Shown here: positions 45,817-58,040 of the stretch, piece by piece | Layout: every line of letters starts with the position of its first letter | Numbering within the stretch: the stretch's first letter is position 1 | Assembly: GCA_019009955.1 (NCBI GenBank) | Contig: CM032230.1 | Span: 1,750,001 to 1,814,000, forward strand | Source: Riptortus pedestris | Taxonomy: Eukaryota; Arthropoda; Insecta; Hemiptera; Alydidae | DNA: 64,000 bases | Direction of reading: 5' to 3' | The notes under the pieces: generated by a model | Told to the model about the DNA's origin: nothing | Databases searched by the model: none | Seen by the model: the letters and a program-made list of their open reading frames with translations, nothing else | Translations under genes and position numbers: made by a program

Positions 45817-45866
<50 letters not shown>

Positions 45867-46363
45867 ATATTTGTCTGTTAACGCTCTAGCGGTCGCAATT
45901 TTTGTTTGATCGTTACCAAACTTCATATTTAAGCGTTTTATGTAAAAAAAAAAAAGATCTAGTTTGTTAATGGCTGAAATCGGACCAGTGAGAGGGGGGG
46001 CTTTAGAGGGGGAGATTTTTGAAAATTCAAAATATCTCCGTTATTATGCGTCGGATCGTAAAAATGTACAGAATTAATCTTATTGCAAATTAAATTTACT
46101 ATAAATATTGTTCTATACATTTATTCTGTATCTTGAATATTAACCGAGATATTTGCATTTGTATTGTGAGTGTGGTCGGCAGGAGTCGGCTATGTTCGGG
46201 ACTATCAGCTGAGAGCTAGTGTGGCAGTTTCCGTAACTATTCGTCCCTCGTGAATAGGTCTAGAGATACCTTCCTACTACTGTTATTATTAGGAAGATTT
46301 CTCTATTTTAAAACTTTACGCGGGAAATCTGCTTAGTTTACGCAGCCCCTGCATGACGGACTT
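45706..46363 (-). mobile_element. Family R element, near full length
   Basis: The plus strand reads gggaaatcagctattgaggtcg near the left end, has the (TA)n core at 45824-45861, and ends gggaaatctgcttagtttacgcagcccctgc then atgacggactt at 46363. Confidence 0.88.
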
Positions 46364-46446
46364 TTTTATTATCTTTATGTAGTGCGTATTGGTGTAATTG
46401 GTTTTATAGGCAAAGCGCTGTAATCAAATGTATTTAACATTTAGGT

Positions 46447-46646
46447 GCGGGGCTCAGGTTAGCCATGTGAGTTGAAGCGTTGACCTTAATCTCACATGGT
46501 TAACCTAGAGTGGTGAGTTCGATTCTTACCTGGGCAAAGGAAATTATTTAGTGACGAAATTCATTAAATAACGTCCTAAATCCCATCCTGGCTAGAAAAG
46601 GGTGGCCACCTCTAGATAACCCGTCACGATTAGCCTGAATTGCAAA
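46447..46646 (+). mobile_element. SINE (left part), split by a family R insertion
   Basis: Same family as 24701-24927: cggggctcaggttagccatg, gagttcgattc, ccatcctggctagaaaaggg. It breaks at ttgcaaa (46646) and resumes at 48337 (aagtgaacgttaataagtaa) to about 48369. Confidence 0.9.
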
Positions 46647-47314
46647 AAGTCCGTCACGCAGGGGCTGCGTAAACTAAGCAGATTTCCTATGTGAAGTTTA
46701 GCAATAGAGAAATCTGCATACTGGTAACACAACACCACCATAAGTAAATACAAACGATAATGAGAAATCTTTCAGTTAATTTTAATAAACTCCCAACTGA
46801 AACGGCTTCTGAATTGTAAGAATAATTTATATTTTAATAACTCAAATTTTAGTAGTCCAAGAACTAAAGAAGGGGGGGGGCGGATGAACAGAACGTATTT
46901 GCATAAATCTCACAAAGTAACGAAGGTTAGGTAAGGTTAGAAACGACAGGTTATGTTAGAAGCTTCCGCCAGACCGAGACTTACGAAAACGGCCGAACTA
47001 ACCCGAACAACACCCGACCACAGATTTCATAAAAATGCAAATATATCGGTTAATATTCAAGATAGAGAATAAGTGTATATAACAATATTTATAGTAAATG
47101 TAATTTGCAATAAGATTGGTTCCATAAAATTTTTCGATCTGATGCATAATAACGGAGATATTTTGAATTTTCGAAAATCCCCCCTCTAAACCCCCCTCCC
47201 TCTGGTACGATTTCAGCCATTAACGAACTTGATCTGTCTTTTTACATAAAACGAACGGTTAAATATCAAGTTTCGTAACTATCAAACAAAAATTGCGACC
47301 GCGAGCGTGGACAG

Positions 47315-47393
<79 letters not shown>

Positions 47394-48160
47394 ATTTGTT
47401 TCCTTCCTATAGTTACCCTATAAGAAGGCCGTTTATTAGTTTCTGCATGTCCCATGCAAGTTAGCATATCACATGCATTTGTAGTGGGTTACAATTTATT
47501 TATGCATAGATTATTTCAAAAGTATGAGATAAATATATAAAGAATTAACAATAACAACGTTAAATTAAAGTAAAAACATATAAAGAGAAGATTATTAGTC
47601 TTAAAGGAAAAAGAAAAAAAAAAGAAATAATGAATATCCAAAAATATTTTAAGTATTGTAGTTGTATCAGCCATAATAAATATTTAACCGATTAATTGTA
47701 TTAAAAAAATGTTCTGCGAATATTTTAAAAGCATTATTATATTTTAAAAATAACTTGTCTTCTTCTATTGGAAATTTGCCTTTTTTTTGTTCTATGTCTT
47801 GTTTTAGTTTTTGTCGTTCGTTAGTCAGTAGTCTGCAATCATATATTAAGTGTTGACTTGTTTGTGGAGTTGAGTAATCACAGGGGCAAGTATTGTTGTC
47901 TTTTATGTTAAATCGTTGGTAGTAAGAGTTCAGTGTACCATGTCCTGTTACTAATTGTGTAATGTAAAAGTCTGTCTGTATGCATTTGCTGTTGAAATAT
48001 GTGTTAATGTTTGGAATAAAAAGTTTTAAATGTTGTCCTTTATTAGTTACAGTCCATTGTTGTTGTCATTTTTCAGTTAGATGAGCTTTTAACATATATT
48101 TTACGTGGGCTTTGGAGATTTTATTGTAACATTCTGGTAATTGGGAATCTTTTGAAGCAA

Positions 48161-48216
<56 letters not shown>

Positions 48217-48336
48217 GAACGGACCTCATTTTCGCCATCTCCTGGGTAGGATCGATGGACATTTGAAGAAATTTTTCGAAACTCGCGTCATGAGTACGAC
48301 CTCAATAGCTGATTTCCCTTAAGGGAAATCTGCTAA
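46647..48336 (+). mobile_element. Family R element inserted in a SINE; core holds a LINE fragment
   Basis: It begins aagtccgtcacgcaggggc and ends gggaaatctgctaa at 48336. Removing it restores the SINE sequence ttgcaaa/aagtg exactly, so it inserted between two A's without target duplication. The core has two TA tracts (about 47320-47390 and 48166-48211) with a LINE fragment between them. Confidence 0.92.
47391..48165 (-). pseudogene. LINE C-terminal fragment nested in a (TA)n core
   Basis: On the minus strand a frame reads FYITQLVTGHGTLNSYYQRF, then a CCHC-like stretch, NTCPCDYSTPQTSQHLIYDC: the ORF2 C-terminus of an RNase H-type LINE. The 5' part is absent. The 3' end runs into the left TA tract, which may partly be the LINE's own tail. 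Confidence 0.8.
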
Positions 48337-48369
48337 AAGTGAACGTTAATAAGTAATAATAATAACATT
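48337..48369 (+). mobile_element. SINE (right part) after the family R insertion
   Basis: aagtgaacgttaataagtaataataataac corresponds to the SINE 3' tail at 24900-24927. Confidence 0.85.
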
Positions 48370-48853
48370 TTGGTTTGCAGTTTCCCATGAAATGTCCATC
48401 GATAATACATAGATAAGTTTCTTTCAGAATTATATGTGTGTGTGTGTGTGTGTACTTGTCTGCTCTGCTCTAACGGTCGCCATTATTGAGGGATCGTATC
48501 AAACTCTATAAACGTTTCGTGAAAAACTAAAGACGAAATTCGGTAACAGCTGAACTCAGATCTTGGGTGGGGGGGGTGTTAGAGGGGGATTCGGAAACAC
48601 AAAATATCTTCATCATTATTTGTCGGATAGAAAGAAGTCATCATGTTGCTAAACAAATGATACTCTACGATTGTCCTATACATTTTTCCTAAATATTACG
48701 GTATTATTAGGTCTTAGCCATACACAATATTAAACAGTTTCATTCAATCCTAAAGATGATAATAGTTAGTGGTTGAAATCGGCCCAGGAATAGTGGGAGG
48801 AGGAGTAGTAGAGTCCAATTAAAATATATAAAACAATCAATCTTGTAATTTCA
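48370..48853. other. Diverged family R fragment
   Basis: Plus-oriented old copy: (TG)n at about 48432-48452, ctctaacggtcgcc, a gctgaactcagatcttggg block, poly-G, and an AT-rich tail. Confidence 0.55.
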
Positions 48854-49079
48854 TTTATTTATTTATTAACGTCCACTTTGTGCTACTATGAGTAATTGGG
48901 ACGGGTTATCTACAGGATACCACTCTTTTCTAACCAGGGTGGGGCTAAGGATTTTATTTAATGAGTTCTTCACTACATACATTCCTATTAGCCCCGGCGG
49001 GAATCGAACTCGCCAGTCAAGGTTTACCATGTGAGATTAAAGACAACTTTTGTATCAGACATGGCTAACCTGAGCCCCC
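48854..49079 (-). mobile_element. tRNA-derived SINE
   Basis: The reverse complement starts gggggctcaggttagccatg, includes gcgagttcgattcccgcc (B-box region) and ends with the tail agtggacgttaataaataaa. The head differs from the other copies by an insertion (tctgatacaaaagttgt). Confidence 0.9.
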
Positions 49080-49246
49080 ATCAATCTGGTTAAAATTTAG
49101 GCAGCGAAAAATATCTGCCTATGCTTTCTATCATAACTCAAATATAAAAAAGAGTTTTCCTACTTTCTTATTTTCCTCAATCATTATACGCCCACTTTTA
49201 CTCATCGGATTTTTATTTAGGAGCAGAGAATATATTAGTGAGGTGG

Positions 49247-50635
49247 CGAGGAAGAAGATGGGAGATCTAGCCGGAGGTTTGCTCATAGGTGATGAAGAAG
49301 ATGGGAGATCTAGCCGGAGGTTTGCCTCATAGGTGAGGAAGAAGATGGGAGATCTAGCCGGAGGTTTGCCTCATAGGTGAGGAAGAAGATGGGAGATCTA
49401 GCCGGAGGTTTGCCTCATAGGTGAGGAAGAAGATGGGAGATCTAGCCGGAGGTTTGCCTCATAGGTGAGGAAGAAGATGGGAGATCTAGCCGGAGGTTTG
49501 CTCATAGGTGATGAAGAAGATGGGAGATCTAGCCGGAGGTTTGCCTCATAGGTGAGGAAGAAGATGGGAGATCTAGCCGGAGGTTTGCCTCATAGGTGAG
49601 GACGAAGATGGGAGATCTAGGCCGGAGGTTTGCATAGGTGGCGAGGAAGAAGATGGGAGAATCTAGGCCGGATGTTTGCCTAGACATAGGTGAGGAAAAG
49701 ATGGGAGATCTAGCCGGAGGTTTGCTCATAGGTGAGGAAGAAGATGGAGATCTAGCCGCATGTTTTCCTCATTGGTGACGAAGAATATGGGAGCTCTAGC
49801 CGGTGGTTTGCCTCATAGGTGAGGAAGAAGATGGGAGATCTAGCCGGAGGTTTGCCTCATAGGTGAGGAAGAAGATGGGAGATCTAGCCGGAGGTTTGCT
49901 AGAAAGGCGAGGAAGAAGATGGGAGATCTAGCCGGAGGTTCGTCAGATAGGCGAGGCAGAAGATGGAAGATCTAGCCGGAGGTTTGAAGTTGGAGATTTG
50001 ACAGATAGGTGAGGAAGAAGATGGGAGATCTGGGCGGAGGATTGCCTCTGATGGGGGTTGGGGCGGGATCTAGCCCGATGTTTGCCTCATAGTTTGCTAG
50101 ACAGGCGAGGAAGAAGATGGGAGATCTAGCCGGAGGTTTGCCTCATAGGTGAGGAAGAAGATGGGAGATCTAGCCGGAGGTTTGCCTCATAGGTGAGGAA
50201 GAAGATGGGAGATTTAGTCGGAGGTTTGCCTCATAGGTGAGAAAGAAGATGGGAGATCTAGCCGGAGGTTTGCTAGACAGGCTAGGAAGAGGATGGGAGA
50301 TCTAGTAGGAGGTTTGTCAGATAGGCGAGGAAGAAGATGGGAGATCTAGCCCGATGTTTGCTAGACAGGCGAGGATGAAGATGGGAGATCTAGGCGGAGG
50401 TTTGCTAGACAGGCGAGGAAGAAGATGGGAGATCTAGGCGGAGGTTTGCTAGACAGGCGAGGAAGAAGATGGGAGATCTAGGCGGAGGTTTGTCAGATAG
50501 GCGAGGAAGAAGATGGGAGATCTAGCCCGATGTTTGCTAGACATACGAGAAAGAAGATGGGAGATCTAGGCGGAGGTTTGTCAAATATTCGAGGAGGAAG
50601 ATGGGAGATCTTAAAGAAGGTTTGTCAGATAGGCT
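49247..50635. repeat. 44-bp tandem array (~31 units)
   Basis: Unit: gaggaagaagatgggagatc / tagccggaggtttgcctcat / aggt. The left part is regular; the right part mixes variants (gctagacaggc, gtcagataggc, taggcggagg, agcccgatg). Some units are shortened, around 49990-50095. Confidence 0.95.
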
Positions 50636-51109
50636 ATATAGCTTTATCATGTTTCATTTGAGCAGTGGAACGGATCCAGTTTGCAGGTTGTGGAGATGCT
50701 GGAGTATTAGACATGGGGGTTATTGTGCCAGGGGCATATTGTGCTGGGGGGGGGGGTATTCTCCCCAATAGCTAGACCTTCTCTCTCTATTGAATCCTTA
50801 ATTGGAACTGTGTGCTGCTCCCAAATGCTTTCCTATGAAGGGGGAATCATCTCCAGGCTCTATCGCTGTCCTACTTCCTAACCTATACCTCCCTTCCTTT
50901 CCTTACTTTCATTTCGTTCCCAACAACTCATCATTGACGCGAATCCAATATTTTCTCTCTCATATACAAGTCAATTCTTACTTTTTTCTCTCCCTCTCTC
51001 TCTCTTTCTTCTTCTTCTACCATCCACTAATTGTCTATTTTTCAAGGAATGTAACGGATTTACTAATCCCAATATATCTCACTTGGACCATCTACATTAA
51101 ATTAAGACA
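50636..51109. other. Unassigned spacer
   Basis: No gene recognised. Contains a poly-G run (~50747) and a CT-rich stretch (50980-51020). Confidence 0.4.
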
Positions 51110-51290
51110 AAAATCCCTCACGGAGGGGCTGTGCAAAGCAAGCAGTTTATTCACTTATTGGAATGACACATTGCAGTGTTATGACTTCAGGGATTAACGA
51201 ACTTGAACTTTAGTTTTAAATGAAACCTTTAAATATCGAATTCGGTACGACCTAAGAAAAATTAATGGTTAGAGCGGTATTAAAAAAAGG
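51110..51290 (+). mobile_element. Family R fragment, diverged
   Basis: aaaatccctcacggaggggctg resembles the R 5' end; gggattaacgaacttgaac and aaatatcgaattcggtacg match its middle. It ends at a microsatellite cluster. Confidence 0.6.
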
Positions 51291-51293
51291 CTC

Positions 51294-51477
<184 letters not shown>

Positions 51478-52577
51478 CTAGCTCAGATACCCGGCTTCGC
51501 CCGGGAATTCATTTGAGGCTGAATGGTGATGGTATTTTTTTGGCAAGGCTTTACTTTGCACAATATTTTGACATTTACCCGTCCCAGTGTTTAGGATTGA
51601 TACCCGTCTTTGCCGTGGATTTGCTAATAATAGAATTATTTGTTCGATAAGGCTTCACAGTCTTCGATATTTTTATATTTCCCGTCTCTTATACATGTAA
51701 ATATGATGAATTTTTATTTCAGGCCTCCCTTATTACCCCCCTCCCGTTCGAACCTAAAAATTATAATATAACTTATAATCATGGAAGAATTAATGCTAAT
51801 TGACATACCTAGTTTTGTTAAGTTCGGTTCAGCCGTTAGTGCCCGCTAAAGTTTTAACGTATAACTCATTTATACTTAGGTATACGACAAAAGTGTATAT
51901 AAGAAAAGTTACTCCAAATAACAAAATAAACAACTTTTGTTATGTGCATATTTGCAGAAAAAGCAATAGGAAACGAAATATCGCTATTTTTAATTTCAGG
52001 CCTCCCTTATAACCCCCACTCCTGCCCGTCCATAGAAATGTTAGTATGGCTTATTATAAGGAAGGCGTTAGTACTAATTCACATACCGAGTTTGGTTCAG
52101 TTCGGTTGAGTCTTTTGTGCCAAATAAAATTGTGGACTCCCGCTATAGTTTTTAACGTATAACTCATTTATACTTAAGTATACGACAAAAGTGCATATAA
52201 TAAAAGTTACTCTAAATTACAAAATAAACAACTTTTGTTATTTGCATAATTGCCAAAAAACCAATAGGAAACGAAATATCGCTATTTTTAATTTCAGGCT
52301 TCCCTTATAACCCCCACTCCTGTTCGTCTCAGAGGATATTAATATAGCCTAAAGTCTAAGTTGGGTTAGTAGTAATATACATACCAAGTTTCGTTAATTT
52401 CGGTTCAGCCGTTTATGCGTGAAAAGGTAACAAACAAACAAACAAACAAACAAATAAACAAACAAACAAACAAACAGACACCAAAGAAACAAAATGCAGT
52501 TATGGTGTCTATGACATGTGAAACGAAAAGTTATCGTGGAATTTCGCGAAAAAAATCAATGTACAGACAGAGGTTAC

Positions 52578-52583
<6 letters not shown>
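51478..52583 (-). mobile_element. Helitron-like element, opposite-orientation relative of 39047-40920
   Basis: It starts with CTAG at 51478 (minus-strand 3' end), followed by ctcagatacccggcttcgcc, and ends ...cagacagaggttacaatttt before (TA)n. Three internal units share ttcaggcctcccttataacc (about 51720, 52000 and 52300). An (AAAC)n tract lies at about 52432-52476. Confidence 0.65.

Positions 52584-52615
<32 letters not shown>
52584..52615. repeat. (TA)n microsatellite
   Basis: Pure TA run at the end of the Helitron-like element. Confidence 0.85.
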
Positions 52616-52617
<2 letters not shown>

Positions 52618-52621
52618 CAAA

Positions 52622-53310
52622 CTAGCTTATGAATCCGGGATTACACGGGGTATGTTAATATAATTGTGTTTGTTTTGTAAAGCTTTGCTTAGGGTAGGTA
52701 TGTATGGGCTTTGTATAAAGTGGGTGTTGAATCATTTTTCCTGTTAGAATAAAATAATTTCTCCTCACTTTAAATCCTCCCAGTATTTAAATATACGAAT
52801 TTTCGTTTTAGGTTTTAGTTATCTTTACGTTGTTATTTAAACAAATGTTATTACTTTATTTTACAAAACTAGAAGTGAATGTTCAAATTTGTTTTAATTG
52901 AATAAAGCATTAAATATATTTAAGAGGAAACTGAGATTTTTGATGAATTATTGTTTGGAAGAAGTTGGGAATACACTATACTCTTTCAGGATGCTTCCTG
53001 TTAGTCAGTTTAAACAATTACATATATTCAAGAACTACTTAGAAAGTATGATACGTATCAAGATGAAGTAACAGGTGTCGGGTTCAGTTAGTTCATACAT
53101 TGAAAACAATTATTGACTAAAACAATATTTCTATGCAAATTACTTGCTTTATACATTGTTTTTCGGGAAAATGGTATATAGCAAAAGTTATTTTAAATAA
53201 CAAAGTAAGCAATTTTTGTTATGAACATTTTTGGCGAAAAACGAAAAGGAAATTAAATATTACACTTAGACGCTTCGTTCTAGATCCGTTCCAATAGAAT
53301 CCCCCTCCTG
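52622..53310 (-). mobile_element. Diverged Helitron-like remnant
   Basis: Starts CTAG at 52622 next to cttatgaatccgggatt. Ends with weak copies of the caaagtaagcaatttttgtt and gaatccccctcctgtttg blocks seen in the related elements. Confidence 0.45.
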
Positions 53311-53399
53311 TTTGTATTTTAACGAAGGAACCACTTTAACGTTCTTCGTTAAATAATTAAATAAACGTTTCAAACACATCACTTTTTATTTTGCCGTCC

Positions 53400-53584
53400 G
53401 CAACTGCTCCTCCTGCTAACTGTTTCATATGAAGTAATAATTGTGAAGGTTTTTCTTCCCATAGTTGCTTCCCTTCCAACAGCTGTTGGATGCGCTTCGC
53501 TTCCGAGTCCACATAAATACTGATTAATGAAATACTAAATACAATAATAGCGTACTCACAGAAAGTTTCCTTGGTGGTCACCAC
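53400..53584 (-). pseudogene. gypsy-type gag fragment
   Basis: On the minus strand the frame reads LLEGKQLWEEKPSQLLLHMK then QLAGGAVAD, matching the gag core 'KPSQLL..M..LAG' and resembling RRPSHFLRELQQLGG of gypsy-2. Only this small piece remains between the two repeat copies. Confidence 0.75.
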
Positions 53585-54165
53585 TTTAACGAAGGAACCA
53601 CTTTAACGTTCTTCGTTAAATAATTAAATAAACGTTTCAAACACATCACTTTTTATTTTAGAAAGTTGAAACATAGTTAATGAAACATGTAACAAGAACA
53701 CTAATAAAACACAGCACAACTTGGTCTACAACACAACTCTCATAACTATATTGTTCTCCGCCATTTTCATAACCTTATATGTTACCCTGGCGGCGTATAT
53801 TGTTCCTGTTGCCCTACATCAGTTCCGGCAGGTTATCCTGTGGTTACCTCCACAGCTATTCGACACACGTTATTATTATTGTTCCGGCGCACTTCCGCCA
53901 CAGTATCAAAGAATGTTAGCTTAATATGTAGTTAGGGTTCGAGCTAACTTAAAAACAGAGTCTGGCTAAATTTCGAGTAGTTTTGTACCCTTTAAATTGT
54001 TGACCTCTACATTATAATTCGTTATACGACAAAAGAGCATATAACAAAAGTTACTTTAAATATCAAAATTAACAACTTTTGTTATGAGTACATTTGCTGT
54101 AAAACTAATAGGAAACGAAATGGCGGTAACCAGGTATATAGTATTATTACAATACATAGTATATA

Positions 54166-54167
<2 letters not shown>

Positions 54168-54220
<53 letters not shown>

Positions 54221-54246
54221 TGTGTGTGTGTGTGTGTGTGTGTGTG
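54168..54246. repeat. (TA)n-(TG)n microsatellite
   Basis: TA units to 54217, then TG units to 54246. Confidence 0.9.
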
Positions 54247-54375
54247 AGACTATTCTGAACCTCGCTACTATTTAGCAACTTCTCTATAGCAGCAAGGTAC
54301 TCGCGAACACGAGACAAATCGAACGCTAGCTGCCAAGGTTATTTGCTACGTACGCTATTACCTCGCCGGCTACAA

Positions 54376-55260
54376 TGTATCCTATATTTCTGTATAAAAA
54401 CCGAAGAAGTGGGCGCTCAATAAAATCTTAATTAATGAACACGTTTCATGATATGTACGCTTATTTTTAAAGTTTGATGACTAAAAGTGGGCGTTTACTG
54501 AAGGCTGAAAACTAAAAAATTCCAATATCTCGTGTTCAGTCGTGTCCTCCAGCGCTTACTTAGTTCACTAACCGGCCGTACATCCGGAGGTCGCCGTAGG
54601 CGGTGGCCAAGAGCGGAAACTGCAGCGCTGGTGTACAGGACGAAGCGCTCGTTCTAGGCTGGGCAGCCATTGTTAATTCTATTGCTCCTGTGTAGGCACA
54701 TGGTTTTGTTTATGCTCCGCAAACGTGCACGTTTTTCGGCTCTCACAGCAATTTTTCTCAGAAAGAATCTCTCCGCATCGAAGAGAGCCCAAATACCACT
54801 CTCCAGACCGGGAGTGGTATTTGGGCTCTAGTCCGGCACGGGCTCATATAAGCCCCGTGCATTTTTCAATGATATACGACGTATTTTTTGGATTTGAAAT
54901 ACATAAACGTACTATTCTTAAGTATATTTATTAGTAAAAAGCAAAAACCGTCAAAGTATTTTTTGAACATTTATCTTCAAAATCGACCCGTACTGGGAGA
55001 CAGTCATTTGACCCCGTACCGTACTGAACGTGTTAAAAAGATTTTTATTTACAATATGACAGAGAGCAACCCCACTTCCCTACAAGGTGAAAAATGTAAG
55101 GTAAATAGTCATTTCTAAGTCACGTAACGAAAAATTGATAAAAACACGTCCTGCGACTGCCATATATTTTTTGATGTCCTAAGAGTAAAAAAATGTTTGA
55201 ATATAGCAATTTAGTTCATTTTTCGAGTGGTTGAAGCGCATTAAAAGGGGACATAAATAC
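54376..55260. other. Unassigned spacer with hairpin and possible piggyBac-like end
   Basis: No gene. Contains the hairpin listed separately. Also gtaccgtactgaacgtgttaa near 55017-55038, repeated as gtccgtactgaacgtattaa near 55618-55637. Sequence ending TTAA after such a motif resembles piggyBac-type termini, but this is tentative. Confidence 0.35.
54784..54829. repeat. 18-bp perfect inverted repeat (hairpin)
   Basis: Arms agagcccaaataccactc (54784-54801) and gagtggtatttgggctct (54812-54829) with a 10-nt loop. No downstream T-run or gene that would make it a terminator. Confidence 0.9.
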
Positions 55261-55603
55261 GGGGTCGATTGACACCCTGTCGTACTTGTGGATAGTTGCA
55301 CAACGGGGTCAATTGACCCCCTGTCGTACTTGTGGATAGTTGCACCACGGGGTCAATTGACCCCCTGTCGTACTTGTGGATAGTTGCACCACGGGGTCAA
55401 TTGACCCCCTGTCGTACTTGTGGATAGTTGCACCACGGGGTCAATTGACCCTCTGTCGTACTTGTGGATAGTTGCACCACGGGGTCGATTGACCCCCTGT
55501 CGTACTTGTGGATAGTTGCACCACGGGGTCAATTGACACCCTGTCGTACTTGTGGATAGTTGCACCACGGGGTCGTTTGACCCCCTGTCGTACTTGTGGA
55601 TAG
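55261..55603. repeat. 44-bp tandem array, each unit with a 16-bp palindrome
   Basis: Eight units of tgtcgtacttgtggatagtt / gcaccacggggtcaattgac / cccc. The core ggggtcaattgacccc is a perfect palindrome (e.g. 55305-55320). Variants occur at the centre (ggggtcgattg) or right arm (gacaccc). Confidence 0.96.
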
Positions 55604-56179
55604 ACCACTTTTTTGAAGTCCGTACTGAACGTATTAAAAACTCATTAAGTTGTTCGCCTCTCGAAATTGACGTTGACAATCGAATGAGTACTCATGATAA
55701 AGGACATTTCAATCATTATCTAGTGTATATAAAGTATTGGCTTGCCGCTAATGTTTACAAACTAAATAAAGGGCAACCATTATTTTTCTTTCTATGTTTT
55801 ACAGCCCTCTTTAATAAAGTTAAAGTTTTTTTGTTTTTATAACAGATTTACCAATAAGTGTTAATGTTTATTTCATTAGTTTTAAGGCTAGTTCCTAGGT
55901 TAGAATTCTTTTCAGGTTTCAATTGTTTCAAATTATTATCATTTTGTTCTAACCTATCAGAAGGTTCATTACTATAAAGTTTGTGTATATGCTATAACTT
56001 ATTCAATATATTTTGATTCTCTGGAGAACTCAAATAGTGGCTTGTATTATTTCGCCCTCATCTTTCCAAGAAAATAGTAAATACTTCGGTATAATCAAGG
56101 TGAGGAAATTATCTCTTTTATTAATTTTATTTCAGTCTAATGCTTTCTTATTATTAACACAAAGGCTAACCGCACGCCC
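55604..56179. other. Unassigned spacer
   Basis: AT-rich, no gene or known repeat recognised. Confidence 0.4.
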
Positions 56180-56513
56180 TAACATCTCGGTTAATATTAA
56201 AGATGGAGAAAACATGTTTCGAACTTTAAAGATACAAGAAGATTGGCCCTATATAATTTTTCAATGTGAAGTATAATAACGAAGATATATTGAATTTTCG
56301 ACCCCCCCCCCAGCTAGTCCGTCTTCAGGAAAGTAACGATCTTGAGCTTTAGTTTTATATAAAGCGTTTTAAAATCGAGTTTGGTACCGATGAAACAAAT
56401 ATTGCCGCTAGGGCGGTAACAGTTTTATATATATAAAAATATATATCATTTTGAATGGACCTCATCTCCTTAGTAGGATCAATGGCCTTAAGGAAAATCT
56501 GCTGAAACACATC
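56180..56513 (+). mobile_element. Diverged family R fragment
   Basis: atctcggttaatattaaaga, a poly-C run, cgctagggcggtaac, a short TA tract, gaatggacctcatctcc and ggaaaatctgctga in the family R order. Confidence 0.6.
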
Positions 56514-56906
56514 AATCTGTCCATCGCTTAAGATGGAATTCGGAGATGTAAGTATTCGCTTTTAAGTAGAAACCAACCTGTGAATTGTAACTCGTAGCAT
56601 TGGGCTACGATAATAAACTTGTAAGGAGATCATTATATAATTACTATACTCTAAAACTTGGCCAGCTCAGATTTTCAAAGTTTTTGTACTTTATTTATTA
56701 TTTATGGCCTTTTGTTTTTCTTGTTTCCAAGTTTAAAGTGAGATAATGGACTTTGTACGTCATTATTAGCAACTAAAGGGCAAAAGGTAACGAACCAACT
56801 GAGGTAATTATGCAAGTTATTAACAACTTCACTAGTTACATCATAGCTGAAAGGAAAACAGCTATTAAGGTTAGGAATTTTTAAGGCTTTCTTTAAAGTC
56901 AACAAA
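56514..56906. other. Unassigned spacer
   Basis: No gene or known repeat recognised. Confidence 0.4.
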
Positions 56907-57058
<152 letters not shown>

Positions 57059-57712
57059 TGCCTATATATCAAGATACTTTCTTCAGTCATATACAGAACA
57101 AATTTCAAAATATTATTTGAAATTTATTATATAGGAAAACTCTAATGAAATGTGACAATTAAGATTTAGATTTCCTTTAAAATGCCCTGATTGGAGATTT
57201 CATACCTCTCATAAATAGCACAAAACACAAGACTAACCCAACGCCATTTTACCTTACACGACTCAGTAGATATGGCTCATTCTATGGACATGGCTCAAAA
57301 CATTCTTACTTGAAATTAAAATAACTGGAATAAACGTTTGCCGAGGTGACAATTACACTGAACGAACTCCCATACACCTAATTTATGGCTCATAGACAAT
57401 GACGGAGTAGCATTGAACTCAAAACTTAGGACTGCGGGAAAATGGTAGAATTCTCAAAAAATAGAAGTTATTTGCACAACAGTTTCAAACAGATCAGGAA
57501 CATTTAGTAAAAGTGTTTATAAAGAATCAAGACTACACTCGTGACTGCTTTGAACTGAACCGGGAGAGGAGTTATATTATTATAATTAATTATTTTATAA
57601 TATTGCCACTTTATATTTTCAATAATTGTATGCAAATGTGCATTATATACGTCATGTACAGTGCGGCACAGAAAATATACTCAACCCTTATAGGGATACT
57701 ATAGAAGTGGAA
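57059..57712. other. Unassigned spacer
   Basis: AT-rich; nothing recognised. Confidence 0.4.
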
Positions 57713-58040
57713 AAGCCCGTCACGCAAGGGTACGTAAAATAAGCAGATTTCCTTTACGAAGGTTTACAATAGATAAATCTACTGGTAACACCACCGTGAA
57801 TATTAAGTGAATAAATACAAACGGTAATGAGAAATCTTTCAGGGAATTTACAAGTTAATAATTTCTACAACGAAAAGCGTCGGAATTGTAAACAAACAGG
57901 TCAGCCAACGGAAAACTATAAAATCCAAATATCTCGGTTAATATTCGTGATACAGAATATATTTATAGAACACCATTTATAAATTATTTAATTAGAAATA
58001 AGATTGGCTCTATACAATTATTGGGCAGGGGGCTTTAGAG
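57713..58040 (+). mobile_element. Family R 5' fragment
   Basis: aaagcccgtcacgcaagggt, agcagatttcctttacg and atctcggttaatattcgtga follow the family order; breaks up at a poly-G region (~58040). Confidence 0.65.

Larger units (their letters stand above)
53312..54375 (-). mobile_element. LTR retrotransposon remnant (gypsy-2 relative)
   Basis: A direct repeat of about 85 bp (taacgaaggaaccactttaa ... cactttttatttt) occurs at about 53320-53397 and again at about 53583-53659, flanking a short gag piece: LTR-internal-LTR reduced to a stub. The right LTR appears to run to about 54375, where ctattacctcgccggctaca resembles the gypsy-2 LTR end. A microsatellite and a Helitron-like scrap (about 54000-54120) interrupt it. 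Confidence 0.6.
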
